From Amphirosellinia nigrospora (lineage: Eukaryota > Ascomycota > Sordariomycetes > Xylariales > Xylariaceae): 64,000 nucleotides of DNA. The DNA lies in the NCBI GenBank assembly GCA_004123355.1, contig SCHM01000002.1:6359569-6423568 (forward strand). Direction: 5' to 3'. Made by a program: the position numbers and the translations under genes. How positions within the stretch are numbered: position 1 is the stretch's first letter; each line of letters starts with the position of its first letter. The notes under the pieces were generated by a model. It was not told where the DNA came from. It did not search any database and worked only from the letters and a program-made list of their open reading frames with translations. Below are positions 35,116-48,164 of the stretch, one piece after another.

Positions 35116-38100
35116 GATCTCAGCTTTAAAAACATGTTTCTAGAGCTTTAAAACATATTTCTAGAACTATTAAGTTAATAAGCGTTAAATAACTAACGTA
35201 GTATATATGTTTTAAATATTTCTTTGTTTTTACTAAAAGTTTAAAGTTAGAATTAAGAACTAAAAACTTTAAAAAGATTATTAGCTAATTAAACTTTATA
35301 TTTTAATATTTTATTATACTAACTATAGCTTATTATTTACTCCGGAATAAAAGTAATAAATAAAATAATTATATTATATATAATATTTATTACGAAAACA
35401 GTGCTTTAAATAAATAGTCCGCTTAATAATATATATTGTTATTAATTTTTTTGTTAGTATAACTTAATATAACGTTAATAATATTTATAATTAGACGTTT
35501 GGATATTAGCTAGTTTTTTTTATCGAAATCTAAAATATTATATAATTTTTTCGCTTTAACGTAGTTTATAAAAGCGGGTTTTTATATAGTTAAAAATAGT
35601 ATATTAACGTTAAAATAATTAAATATAGCGCGTTTTTTCGTAGCTATTATAATATTTATCGTTTAAGCTTTATTTTATTAAAAAAAAAACCGTTTATTAA
35701 TTTATTTTTTAATAGTTATATATTTTTAATAAATAATAATAATAATAATATTTAAATTATTAGCTATATTTATTAATTATATAATAATTTAGCTTTATAA
35801 AAAATTTTTTATTAAGTTATTATATTATAAGCTATAGTAAAAAAAAATAGTATAGTTGCTTTAAAATATTTTTAATAAATATAAAGCTTAATTAAATTTA
35901 TAACTTTATATTAAATATATAATATATTTTTTAAAAAAAAGCAAAATTAATATTAAACTAATAAAATATTTTTTTATAAAAAATTAAATATATAAAAAAA
36001 TAAATTAATCTATTTTATAAATAAAAAAAATATATACTAGGTTTTTAAAATAAAAATATAATAATTATATTTAATTTTAAAGCTTTTTTTTAAGCATTAA
36101 TTAATTTATTTTAGTATAATTTTATAAACGCTAAATTAGTTATTTATAAAAATAGCTTAAAAAAAAATTTTTTTTATTTTAGAAATAAAAAAATCTATAC
36201 GCTATAAGCCGCAAATAATTAAAAAAATAGTTTTATTAGCTAAAAATTGCTTTAAACTTAGTTATAATATAATAATATAGTTTTAAAGTTTATAAAGTAA
36301 TAAAAATAAAAAATATTATAAATATTACGTTTTATTATTTAAGTTATTAAAAAAATAAATAACTTTAAAAAAAAATAACAATTTAAAATATATAAAGTTA
36401 ATAATTAGCTATTTTATTTAAGCTAAAAAGATTATTTATTTTAAATATTTTATATAATAAACTAAAAAATTTTTTAAAAAGCTTTTAAAAATGCCGCTAA
36501 TAAGCAAATATATATAATACTTTAAATATTTTTTTTTTAAAAGCGCTTTTAATAAATTAAAAGCTTTTATTAAATTAAAAATAATATTAAAGTTTATTTT
36601 ATTAATAATAGATTTTATAATTTTAATAAAAAATTAATAATAAAAAAATATAATAATAAGGTTTTAGTTTATAATAGCTATAAAATCGAGCTAAAATTTT
36701 AATAAAAAATATTAAAATTAAAAAAAACGTTTTTATAAGTTTTAAAAAATAATATTACTAATTTATATTTTTAGCATTATATAAAGCTAAAAATTTTTTA
36801 AACTTAAATATTAGTTAAAAAAATAGTTAATATTATTTTAAAAGCAAATTAGCCGTTAGTTTAATAATTTTTTAGTATTTTATAAAATATTTTTATTAAA
36901 ACTTTTTATTATATTTTTTACAAAATAAATATTTATTATTAAATTATTTTTATAAGCTTTATATAATTATATAGCTATATATAAAAAGTTTTTTTATTTA
37001 ATTAGTTTTTAATTTTTATTTTAGTATTAATTAATAAAAATATAAATATTAACTATTAAAATATTTATTATATATTTTAAACTAATTTACGTTATTAAAA
37101 ATAAAAAACTTTTTATAGTTAAATAGTTATATAAAGCTTATAAAAATAACTTTATTAATTTTTTATATAATAATAAATATTTATATTTTATTTTTATAAA
37201 GTTTATAAAGCTTTTTTATTATATTAGATATTATTTTTAGTATATAGCTATTTTTGTTTATATAATATTGTTTTTAAATAAAAAATAATAAAAGCTTAAA
37301 CGTAAAAACTAAACAAATTTATATTATTTTTATTTTTAAAAAAATATATAATAAAAAACAAAAAAAAAAATCGGACAAATCTAGCTTTTTATAACTTTAT
37401 AAAAAAATTTAAATATAATTATATATATTAACTTAAATTAAAAATAATAATAAAATTATTTAATTAATAATATTTAAGCTTAATATTATTATTAACGATT
37501 TTACTAAATATTTTAATAATATACGAAAGTTTATTATATAATATATTTTTTTTTTTTATTTTTTAAGTAGAAAAAAATTACGTAGCTATATAAGCCGACT
37601 TACGTTATAAAATAACAAATTTACTTAATAGGATTTATATTAAATAAGGCTTTTTCGAACGATTTAAAATTATTATAGCTGCTAATAATAGCAAAAAAAT
37701 AAAACTAAACTAATTAAATAAAAAAATAATAAATAAAACATAAATAAAACTAATACTATTTATAAAAAAAAACTATAGCTAAAAATATATATAAATAATT
37801 ATAATAAATATATAAATTAAAAACTAAATAGCTAAATTTAAAATAAATTTAAAAAAAAAAAATTTAGCTAAACAATTATAACTAAAAAAGTTTTATATAA
37901 AAATTTAGGATATAATTTTAAAAAATTCGGATTTAATAGTTATTAATAAATTTAAAAACAAATATTAAAACTATTTATAAATAATAATCGATTAATAGCT
38001 ATATATTAAATAAACTTAAGCTTAAAATCTATTATATTTAAGCTTATTAAATTTTATTTTTAATTTTATAGCTTAATATATTTTACATAATATTTTATTA

Positions 38101-38831
38101 AAACTTTTATAAAAAAATAATTTATTTAATTTTAACCTATATATACGTTTTATTTAAAATATAATTTATATAAAACTTTTAGCAACTTTTAATATTAATA
38201 TCGCTAGGTTAAAAAATAAAATAATTATATAAATAATAAAAACCGATTTATTAAATAGTTTTATTAATTTATAATTATATTTTTATATATAAATATTAAA
38301 TTATATTAATTTTCGATTATTTATTAAATATATTTAATAATATTTCTAGCTTTAATACGTTTTAATAAATAATAAAACTAGTTAAACTATTTATTTATAT
38401 TTTTATTTTTAATATAAAAAATTTTGTTTTTTTTTATTAGGCGTACGGTTTTTTTATTTTCAAAAAGTAGCGTAAACTTAAAAAAAAACTTAATTATATA
38501 AGTCTAAAGCGCTATATTTAAAAATAAATAGTTATTAATATACGCGTTTATAATAAAATTAAAAATTTCGGGTTTATATTAATAATATTATTTATAAATA
38601 AAGCTTATAAGTAATTATTTTAATAAAGCAAATATTAATAGCTAATATTTTTTAAAATTACGAAAATATATATATTATGCTTAATAATAGCGCTAATCGG
38701 AAAAAATATTATTAAGCGTTAAAAAACTTAAGTTCGAAATATAAAAAAAGTTTTTAAAACTTCGTTAATACTTTTATTAATAGTTTTATTTTTATTAGCG
38801 GTTTTATTAACGTTAAAGTTTTTATTAATAA

Positions 38832-39035
38832 TGATAGAGCCCCTAAGGGGTCTATGTTACCAGTGGCTTCCTTGCGCGGAGCGCAAGGGAAACCACCTAG
38901 CAACACCTATATCTAGATAAACAGCTAGCATATTGCCAGTCAAAGAATTTATTATTAGATCTATATAATAAATCTAATAATAAATTCTTTCTTTTAATTA
39001 AGCTTTATTTTATAACTTATAATATTTTTTTTAAA
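38832..39035 (+). repeat. LTR-like copy A1, partly spared from RIP
   Basis: The first 105 bp keep GC-rich sequence that contrasts with everything around it. It contains a strong hairpin at 38863-38896 (GTGG...CCTTGCGC-GGA-GCGCAAGG...CCAC) and a CCCC-TA-AGGGG palindrome near 38840-38851. A perfect 19-bp inverted repeat follows (38942-38960 with 38972-38990). Partner A2 differs in the GC core mainly by C-to-T and G-to-A. Confidence 0.85.
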
Positions 39036-42000
39036 ATAGTACTTTATTACATAGTTTTATTATAAATATTAAACTATACTAAAACTATTTATTTTTAAAT
39101 TTTTTAAAATTAAAAAATATTAATTTTTTAGCGGTAATTAGCGCGCGATTTATATATATTTATTAATTAAAGCAAATATTGCGCTCTAGCGTTAATTTAT
39201 TTTATACTTTTATTTTTATACTTTTTGCGAAGCTTTTAAATAAACTAATTATTTAGCTTTAAAAAAAGCTTAATAAAATACTTTTATATTTTAAATATAC
39301 TAGTTTTTATAGCGTAGCTAAAATTATTAAAAGTTATAAACGTTATAAATTCTTATTAATTAATTGTTTTAAATATTCTAGTTTTATTATAAAATTTTTA
39401 AATGTTCTAGTTCGCTATTAAAGTTTATAAATATATTAGTCCTACTATTAAAACATAATTATAAATATATATTTTATTTTATTTATATATAGTTATTTTG
39501 TCCTTAAGTTATTATTTATAACGTTATATAAAAATAACAAATTATAAAACTAATATGATAATAGTTTTTTTTTACGCACTTAGTTATTTATTAAATTAAA
39601 CGTTAAATTTATTATTAAAGAACTTTTACTTAAAGTTATTTTTTTTAATTCTTAGTATAATAATTATTAAAATAAATATTATTATTATATATAAACTTTA
39701 TTAAAAACGCTTATAATTATCCGATAATATAATTTAAAAAGTTAAAATAAAACAAAAAAATAAAATTAGCGCAAAAATAACTAAAGCTAAAACTAATATT
39801 AATATAAGCAAAGCTCGATTAATAATAATAAGTTAAAAACCTATAAAGTTTTGTTTAAAAAACTAAACTAATATCTAGGATTTAATATAAAAACTATAAA
39901 TATATTTTTAAAATAACAGTAAAATAACAATTTTAAGCAAAATCAAATTAAATAAATATAAAAAAGCTATAAAAAAATATCGAATAATAAATTAATAAAC
40001 TTAACTTAATTATATAAATAAACTAAAATTTTAACGTTTTTATAAAGTTTTAAAAAAATCGCTATTATATTTTTATTAATATTTTATTTTTAACCGTATT
40101 AAATTAGCAAACTTTTATAATATAATAATTAACTTTAATAATATAACTATAAGTAAAAAAAAACGATAATAATACCCCCGCTTTTATTTTTAAATATAAT
40201 AAGCGTAGTAATAATACTTTTACCTCCGCTTTTTTTTCGTTGCTTTAAAAGCATTATAAAAAACGCTAGAATATATTTTTTAATCGAAACAAATAATAAT
40301 AGCAATAAAAATAGCAATAGTAAAAATAGCAATAAAAAAGCAAGCAACCTTAATAACAATCTAAATTTATTAAATAATAAAGCTAGCTTTAATAGTTATA
40401 ATTATAATAATAAATATTATTATTATAAAACTTTGTTTTAATTATATTTATAATAAAAAGTATTTATAAAATTAAACATAAAAATATTAAAGTTTTAAAC
40501 TTTAATTAAAACAACTTAAAAAATAAAAAAATTATTATAATAAAAAAAATATTATTTATATAAATATATATATTTTTTAATATATTTAAATTATTATAAG
40601 TTTAATAATATAAAATTATTAAATAATAGCTAAATTTTAAAGCTATTTAATTATTTTTTTATAAGTTTTGCTTTTTTATAATAAAACAATAAAATTAAGC
40701 TTATTAATTATTATATTTAATAAAAGCAAGCTTAAGTTTAGTATTTAAAAAGTTAAAAAAACGGTTTAAAATACGTTTTAAATATATTATAAAAAATTTT
40801 TCGAAAATAACTTTTTTTATATTTATAATATAAAATAAAATATATTTATTTAATTTATTTAATATAAACTATAATATATTTATAAAAATAAAACTTTAGC
40901 TTAAAATAATTTAATTAGTAAAATATTATAAAAAATATCCGTAATTAATAAGCTAAAATAATTGTTAATTATATTATTTATTAAAAAAAAAATATATTAA
41001 ATAAATATATAAAAAAAATCGATAAAGCGTGCTATAAATTAAAACAAAAAATAAAATATAATTTTTAAACATTAAACTTTTTTATAACTATTTAAAAAAT
41101 AATAATAAAAACTTTTAAAATTTATATTTTAAATATAATAATTATAAATATTTTAATCGTTATTAATTAAAAATAAATATTAATTTTATTATAAATATTA
41201 TTATTATTTTAATAATAAACGAAATAAATAATATATAATAATAATTATAATAAAATTATAACTATTATAAAAAAAGCAATAAAAAAGTACTTATAAAAAT
41301 AAAAAATATAATAATAAAAATAAAAATATAATAGCAATTATAATAATAATTAAAACTATAGCTATAATTATAACTATAGCTATAATTATAATTATAACTA
41401 TAGTAATAATTAAACGTTATTACGATAAAAAACGCGATAATTATTATAGCGTATATTAAACTAATAATATATATTTAAATAAAAAAAAATCTAAATATAA
41501 TATTAATAAAAATATTATAATAGTAATATTTTTATTATATATTTAGTTTAACCTTTATTTATTATAAATATTATAAAAAATATAAATTATTTAATATTTT
41601 TATTTTATATATAAAAATATAAGCTATATATTTTATTAAAATATATAATATATATTAATACTTTTTTATTTATTGCTCCCGAGCGATATATATATAATAT
41701 TATATTTAAATATTATTTTTACGAAATAAACTTTTTTAATATTTAAGCTAATATAAATTAACTAAAAAAATATAATTAAAATAAAATATTTTTAATAATA
41801 ATTATTTATATAAAATAAATTAAATAAAATTTTTAAATTAAAAATATTTATATTTAAAACGCTAAATATAAATATATATAATAAGCTTTACGCTTAAACT
41901 ATATATATTTTCGTTTTTACGTATACGTTTTATTAACCGGTTAAAATATAAAAATATATACCGATTTAAATATAAATAAAACTATAATTAGTAATAAATA

Positions 42001-45000
42001 TTTTAATATATTAAAATATATAATAAAAAATATAAAACTAAATAATTACTATTAAAAATAAACATATAAAAATAATACGTTAAATTAAATTTAAGTTTTT
42101 TATTTAAAAAATTAATAGTAATAAATAACTTAAAATTATAAAATATAAAAAAAAAATTAAATTATAAATAAAAATTATAATTAAATATATTAATTAATAA
42201 TAATTTTTTTATTTATATAAAGCTATTATTAATTATTTTAAAAATATTATTATTTTTTATAACTTTAATAATTTTATTATTAATTTCGAGGTTTTAATTT
42301 ATAGCTATAAATATATATAAAAAGTTATTAATACGTATATTATAATTATTATAACTAATAAAGCATATATTTATAAATCGAATATAAGCTATTATTTATT
42401 AATTATAATTTTTATTTTATAATAATATATAAAAATATAAATATTATAATAAATATAAAAACTTTTAAAATTATTTTAATTATTAATATTATAAATATTT
42501 TAGTTAAAATAAATAAAAATATTAAATTAAAATAAATCTATAAAAATTATATAATAATATATATATTAGCTTATAAAAATAATTATAAAAACTTTAGCTA
42601 TTTAATAATTATTTTAATAATATTATTAGCTAAAATAATTAGTTTAAAATTTTTAGCTATTTTAAATTTATTTATTGCTATAAATATTAAATTTAATATA
42701 ATATTAATTATTATAGCTATTATAATTAATATAATATTAATAGAACTAATATTTATAAATAAATTAATAAATTTTATAGTTATTTTTATAATAACGTTTA
42801 ATAAAACTAATAATTATATTATTAACTTTACGTAAAAATAATATTTTTATTTTTAATTATTAATATTTTTAACGTTTAGTTTTTAAATATTTTTTTTATT
42901 AATATAGTATAATTTTATAAATATTAAAACTATATTATTATTAAAAAAACTATATATATTAATATTAAAAAGTTTTTTAAGCTTAAGTTTTTAAAAATAT
43001 ATTTTATTTTAAACATTAAAAAGCTTATAAATTTTCCCGAAAATATAACTAATAATATATTTATATTTATATTAAAAAAGTTTTTAAAATAGCTAAATTT
43101 GCTAAAATTATTAAAGCTTATAATATTTAAATAAATAAAAATAAAATTAATATTTTTAAAATAAAATAGTTTAAAATTTTTTTTATTAATAATTAATAAA
43201 AAATAAAGCTAAATATAAAAGTTTATTTTTTTAGTCGAAAAAATATAAAAATTTTTAATAAAATTTATAATAAACTTTATAAAATAAATTATATAATTTA
43301 AATAAATAAAACTATATTTTCGTATATTTATATTTATTATTTAAAAAAAAGTTTATAGCGTAAATAAAAGCTAAATAATTATTAATTTATAATAGTTTAA
43401 TAAAATCGCTATTTTTAATAATTATTTTTTTTTTTTATAAAATAAAATAATTAAAAGCTTTTATAAAAAATTTATATTATTTATATTAATATAATAAGTT
43501 TTTTTTATTAATTTTTTTATTTTAATTATAAAAATAAGTTTATTATTATTAATTTTTATAATATAAAATAATTTAATATTATATTAATAAAATATATAAA
43601 TTTTTTTAGTTATATTTAAAAATATATAAATAAGTTTTTTTATTTTTATTTTTATTTTTATTGCTATTTTATTAATAATATTATTATTTTTTTTAATATG
43701 TTTAAAAAAATATATATATTAATATTTAATATTATTTTTAGTTTATTTTAATTAAAAATATTATTAATTATTAAAAAAATTTTTATTAGTTATTTTTTAT
43801 TAAATTTTTTAAATTTTATATTAATATTTTAAAAATATTTATTATTATTAAGCGTATATAAACGTTTAAATAGTTTATATTTTTTAAGAATTTTAAACTT
43901 TCGAATAATATTTTAGCGTAAATAAATTTTTTCGTAATTTTTTTTTTATTATAATAATTAGCCGAGCTTTTATAAAAATATATATATTACTAGCTAAAAT
44001 TATTAAAAAAAATAAATAATAAATAATAATTTAAGTTATTATAAATATTATATATAAATTATATATTATAATTTTATATTAATTAAATAATTTTTTTTAA
44101 TATTATTTAAAACGTTATTTATTTTAAAATTATATTTATTATTATAACTTAAATTATATTTTATATTTATAAATTAATAAATATTTTAAATAAAGTTTTA
44201 ACGTTATAGTTTTTATATTAAATTAAGTTTTAAATAAAAACTAAGCAAATTTATATTTTTTATATAAATATAGTTTATTATATATTTAAATTAATATTTA
44301 TTATAAACTAAAACTAAATATAGCTTTTTAAATAAAAAATAATATATTTTATATAAACTATAAAAAAGCTTTATATAATATTTATTTAAATAAATATTAT
44401 ATAATAGTTTTAATAAATTATTTAGTTATAAAAATATTATTAATTAAACTTTATTAAATATTTTTATTATTAATAAAATAAATAACTAGTTTATTAATTT
44501 ATTTATTTATTATAATATAATTTTTAAATTTTTATTTATTAAAATATTTTAATTATATTTTAAATATATTAAATTAATTTATAATAATATAAAATATTAT
44601 AAACTTTAAATTAAAACGATTATAAAAATTTATTATATTAAACTTTATATAAAATATAATAAAATATATTATAAAAATAATAATAAATAATATATTTAAA
44701 TATAACTTTAAGCTAAAATATAAAATAGATTTTTTTATAAAAAAATCTTAAATAAACTTTATTAAAATTAATTTTACGAATTATATAATAATAAAAACAT
44801 TATTATTTTTTTTAAAGCTAAATATTTATTTTTTATTATAAATAGTTTAATTTATAATATAATATAAAAAAATTAAACAATTTTATATTTATATAAATAT
44901 AAATAAATATTATATATTATATATAATAAAAATATTATTTTAAATTTAATTATATAATAAAAGCTTTAAAACTATATTTAATTTATAAAAAATTATAATT

Positions 45001-46571
45001 ATAAAAAATATTATAAATATTATTTAAAATATAATATTAATCGTAATAATAAATAAAAACTAGTAAATAGTTTATATTTAATTAAACTTAAAAATATATT
45101 ATTAATATAAATAATCGTAATTAATTTTATTTTATTATTATTTTTTATTAAATTATAAATATTTTATAATAGCTAAATAATTTTAATATATATAATTATA
45201 TAATAATAATTTTTATTATATATTTAAATAAATATTTATAATTTTTAATAATATAAAATATATTGCTAAAAACTAAGCAATAGTTTTAATTAAATAATTA
45301 TTTTTAAATAATTAAAATATTTTTAAAAAAATTATTTTAATTGCAATTATAAGTTTATTTTTAACTTTTAAAAAAATATATAAAAAATATTAAATATTAA
45401 ATTATTAATAAATTATATATTATTTATAAAAAAATAGTTTATTTAAAAAAAAAACTAAACGATTAAAATTATAATATATTTTTATAATTATATATATTTA
45501 AATTAAATTAGTTTAATATAATTTTTACTTTATAATAAAACTTTAATTTTATATTTTTATAAGCTATATAATTTATTTTATACGAATAGTTATTTAAGTT
45601 TAAATTTTTTAGCTTTTTTAATATATTTATAAGTTAAATAAATATATATAACTTTAAAAATATAAAATTTCTATATAACTATTTATAATAAAATATTAAA
45701 TTAATTATAAATTTTATTATATTATAATAAAAAAATATTTTAATAATAAATATTAAATATTAAAATTTAAACTAAATAATAAAGTTTTTTTTATTTAATA
45801 ATAATTATTATTTATTTAACAAATTTTTTAAAAAATATTTTAATAATAAGCTAAACTTTAAATTATTAAGCATAAAATTAACAATTTAGTTTATAAATTA
45901 AATTTTTTTAATATATTATATATACTTTATTATTTTTATTATATAATTATAACTATATAAAAATAATAAAAATTTTTTTAAGCGAATAATATTTTACTAA
46001 AGTTTATTAAAGCTAATTAATATTTTAATAATAATAAAAATAATATTTATAAAATTAAAGTTATATTTAAATATTATTTTAACCGGAAAAAAATAACTTT
46101 AATTATTTAATTAAATAAAAAAATAAAATTATAAATATAACCGTTAATATTTAGCGTATTATTTTCGATATTTATAAGAACTTATTAACGAATATTAGTC
46201 TAAATATAATTTTTGCTTTATATTGCTAAAAAAAAAAAATTTTCCGTAAAGCTACTACTTAAACCTATACTTAAAGCAAAAAAAACAAAAACAAACGCTT
46301 TTATAATAAGCTATATAAAATAATTATTAAAGCTTTAGTACTAAATTTTATTAATATTTTTATTGTTAACGCCTTAGCACTTAATATATTTATAAATAAA
46401 TTTTTTACTTTTAACGAAGCTTTAAATTATAATAACCTATAAATAAAATAATAAAAAAAATAAAACAAACAATAATATTACTTAATATTATAAAAAAAAT
46501 TATAATTATAATATAGCTTAGCTAAATTAATTTACTAAAATTAACAAAAACTTTTTTATACCTTAATATTT

Positions 46572-46776
46572 TAATAAAACCTTTAAAAAGTTTATATTAT
46601 TAATAGCTTCTTTACGTAAAATATAAAAAAAACTACTTAATAACACTTATATCTAAATAAATAGCTAGCACACTACTAGTTAAAGAATCTATTATTAAAT
46701 CTACGTAGTAAATCTAATAATAAATTCTTTTCCTTTAATTAAGCTTTACTTTATAACTTATAATATTCTTTTTAAA
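46572..46776 (+). repeat. LTR-like copy A2, RIP-converted
   Basis: It aligns end to end with copy A1. In the first 35 positions every difference is C-to-T or G-to-A (for example GTTACCAGTGGC to ATTATTAATAGC). The hairpin core is destroyed, and the AT-rich inverted repeat near 46684-46733 is still recognisable. Confidence 0.85.
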
Positions 46777-47878
46777 TAAACTTTATATTATTAAAATTAA
46801 TAGTTTTATATTAATATTAAATAATAGCGCTAATTATTTAAGCTTTAGCTATATTTTTATTCTTAATATTAGTTTTTTTAAAATATTTAATAAATATTAT
46901 TTTATAATAATTAAACTTAGTTATAATATTAATATAAATTAATATTTTATAATTTTTTTTTAGCTTTAAATATTTAAATTATATATAATTCGGTTTATTA
47001 TTATAGTTTTAATATTTTTATTTTTAGTAAAAATTATTATAAGTTATTTTTTTATTATAAAATACGTTTAACTGCTTTTAAAAAAGCCGAATTAACTTTA
47101 TTTATAAATAAAAAGCAAAAAAAAACAATAAATAATATTTTAAATTTAATATAGCTTATAAAAAATAAAAACTAAAATAAATAAAATAAAAATATAAAAA
47201 AATATATATTTAATTATATTTTTATTAAAAGCTAAATATATTATTTTAGCTATATTTATTTTTATTTATTTTTATTAATTTATTATTATATTTAAAAAAC
47301 AAATAGTTATTATAAGTTTTTTTTAGTTTTATAATAAAATAAAAAATATATATTAATTTTTTTAAATCTTAAAATAATATAGTTTTATTTAATATATAAA
47401 ATAAAGTTTTAAACAATAAACTTTAAAAATATAAATAAAATTCTTTTATATTATAATTTTATAAAAATAAAATATAAATATTTATTATTATATAAAAACT
47501 AATAAAATTATTTTTATAAGTTTTATATAACTATATAATATAATATAAAGTTTTTTATTTAATTAGTTTTTAATTTTTATTTTTAGTATTTTATCTTTTA
47601 TTTTATACTCGATATATAAACTAAAAAGTTTTTAAGTTTTATCGATTTTTATTAATATATTATATATAAAATCTATAAATAAAAAAAAAAAAAAGTTTAA
47701 TTTTACGCTATAAATAGCTACTTATATATTCGCGATTTAATAAAATAAATATATTTATTATTTATATTTGTTTTTATTTATTTAAATATTATTTATTATA
47801 AATAGTTATTATAAATAAAATTATAAGTATTATAATTATAACTATTATATAAAATTACTTAAGTATATAAAATATATT

Positions 47879-48164
47879 AATATTATAATTATAGTATTAT
47901 TTATATATAAAGTTAATATATCGGTATTAATTATATATAGCTAATTATTAATTATAATATTAGTTGTTTATATAATAAATCGGGCTAATATGTCCGCCCG
48001 ATTTAATTATATAGTATATTATAGTAGAATTTTTTTTTATATAAAAAAATTCTCTATATAAAAGCCTAGCTTTATACGAATAATTAAAAAAAAAGATTAA
48101 TATATATTAATATTTATTTTATTTATTATTAATATATATTATATTTTAACTATTTAATATTAAT
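47879..48164 (+). repeat. LTR-like copy B1
   Basis: It starts TAATATTATAATTATAGTAT and contains TATGTCCGCCCGATTTA, an AGAATTTTT...AAAAATTCT inverted repeat and TATAAAAGCCTAGC, which looks like a TATA box. It shares these blocks in the same order with 54976-55266. Confidence 0.82.

Larger units (their letters stand above)
38832..46776. mobile_element. Candidate LTR retrotransposon A, RIP-degraded
   Basis: Two direct repeats of about 204-205 bp (38832-39035 and 46572-46776) with no visible net indel between them lie 7.74 kb apart, the span of a typical Gypsy/Copia element. The interior is fully A/T-converted, so no reverse transcriptase motif can be read. AATAA occurs next to the outer edges of both repeats and could be a target-site duplication, but that is weak evidence in such AT-rich DNA. 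The two repeats could instead be independent solo LTRs. Confidence 0.6.

Noticed and set aside
40147-40359. 70-codon minus-strand ORF, Leu/Phe-rich, in the AT isochore
   Set aside because: Low-complexity product of AT-rich sequence with no start context or domain.
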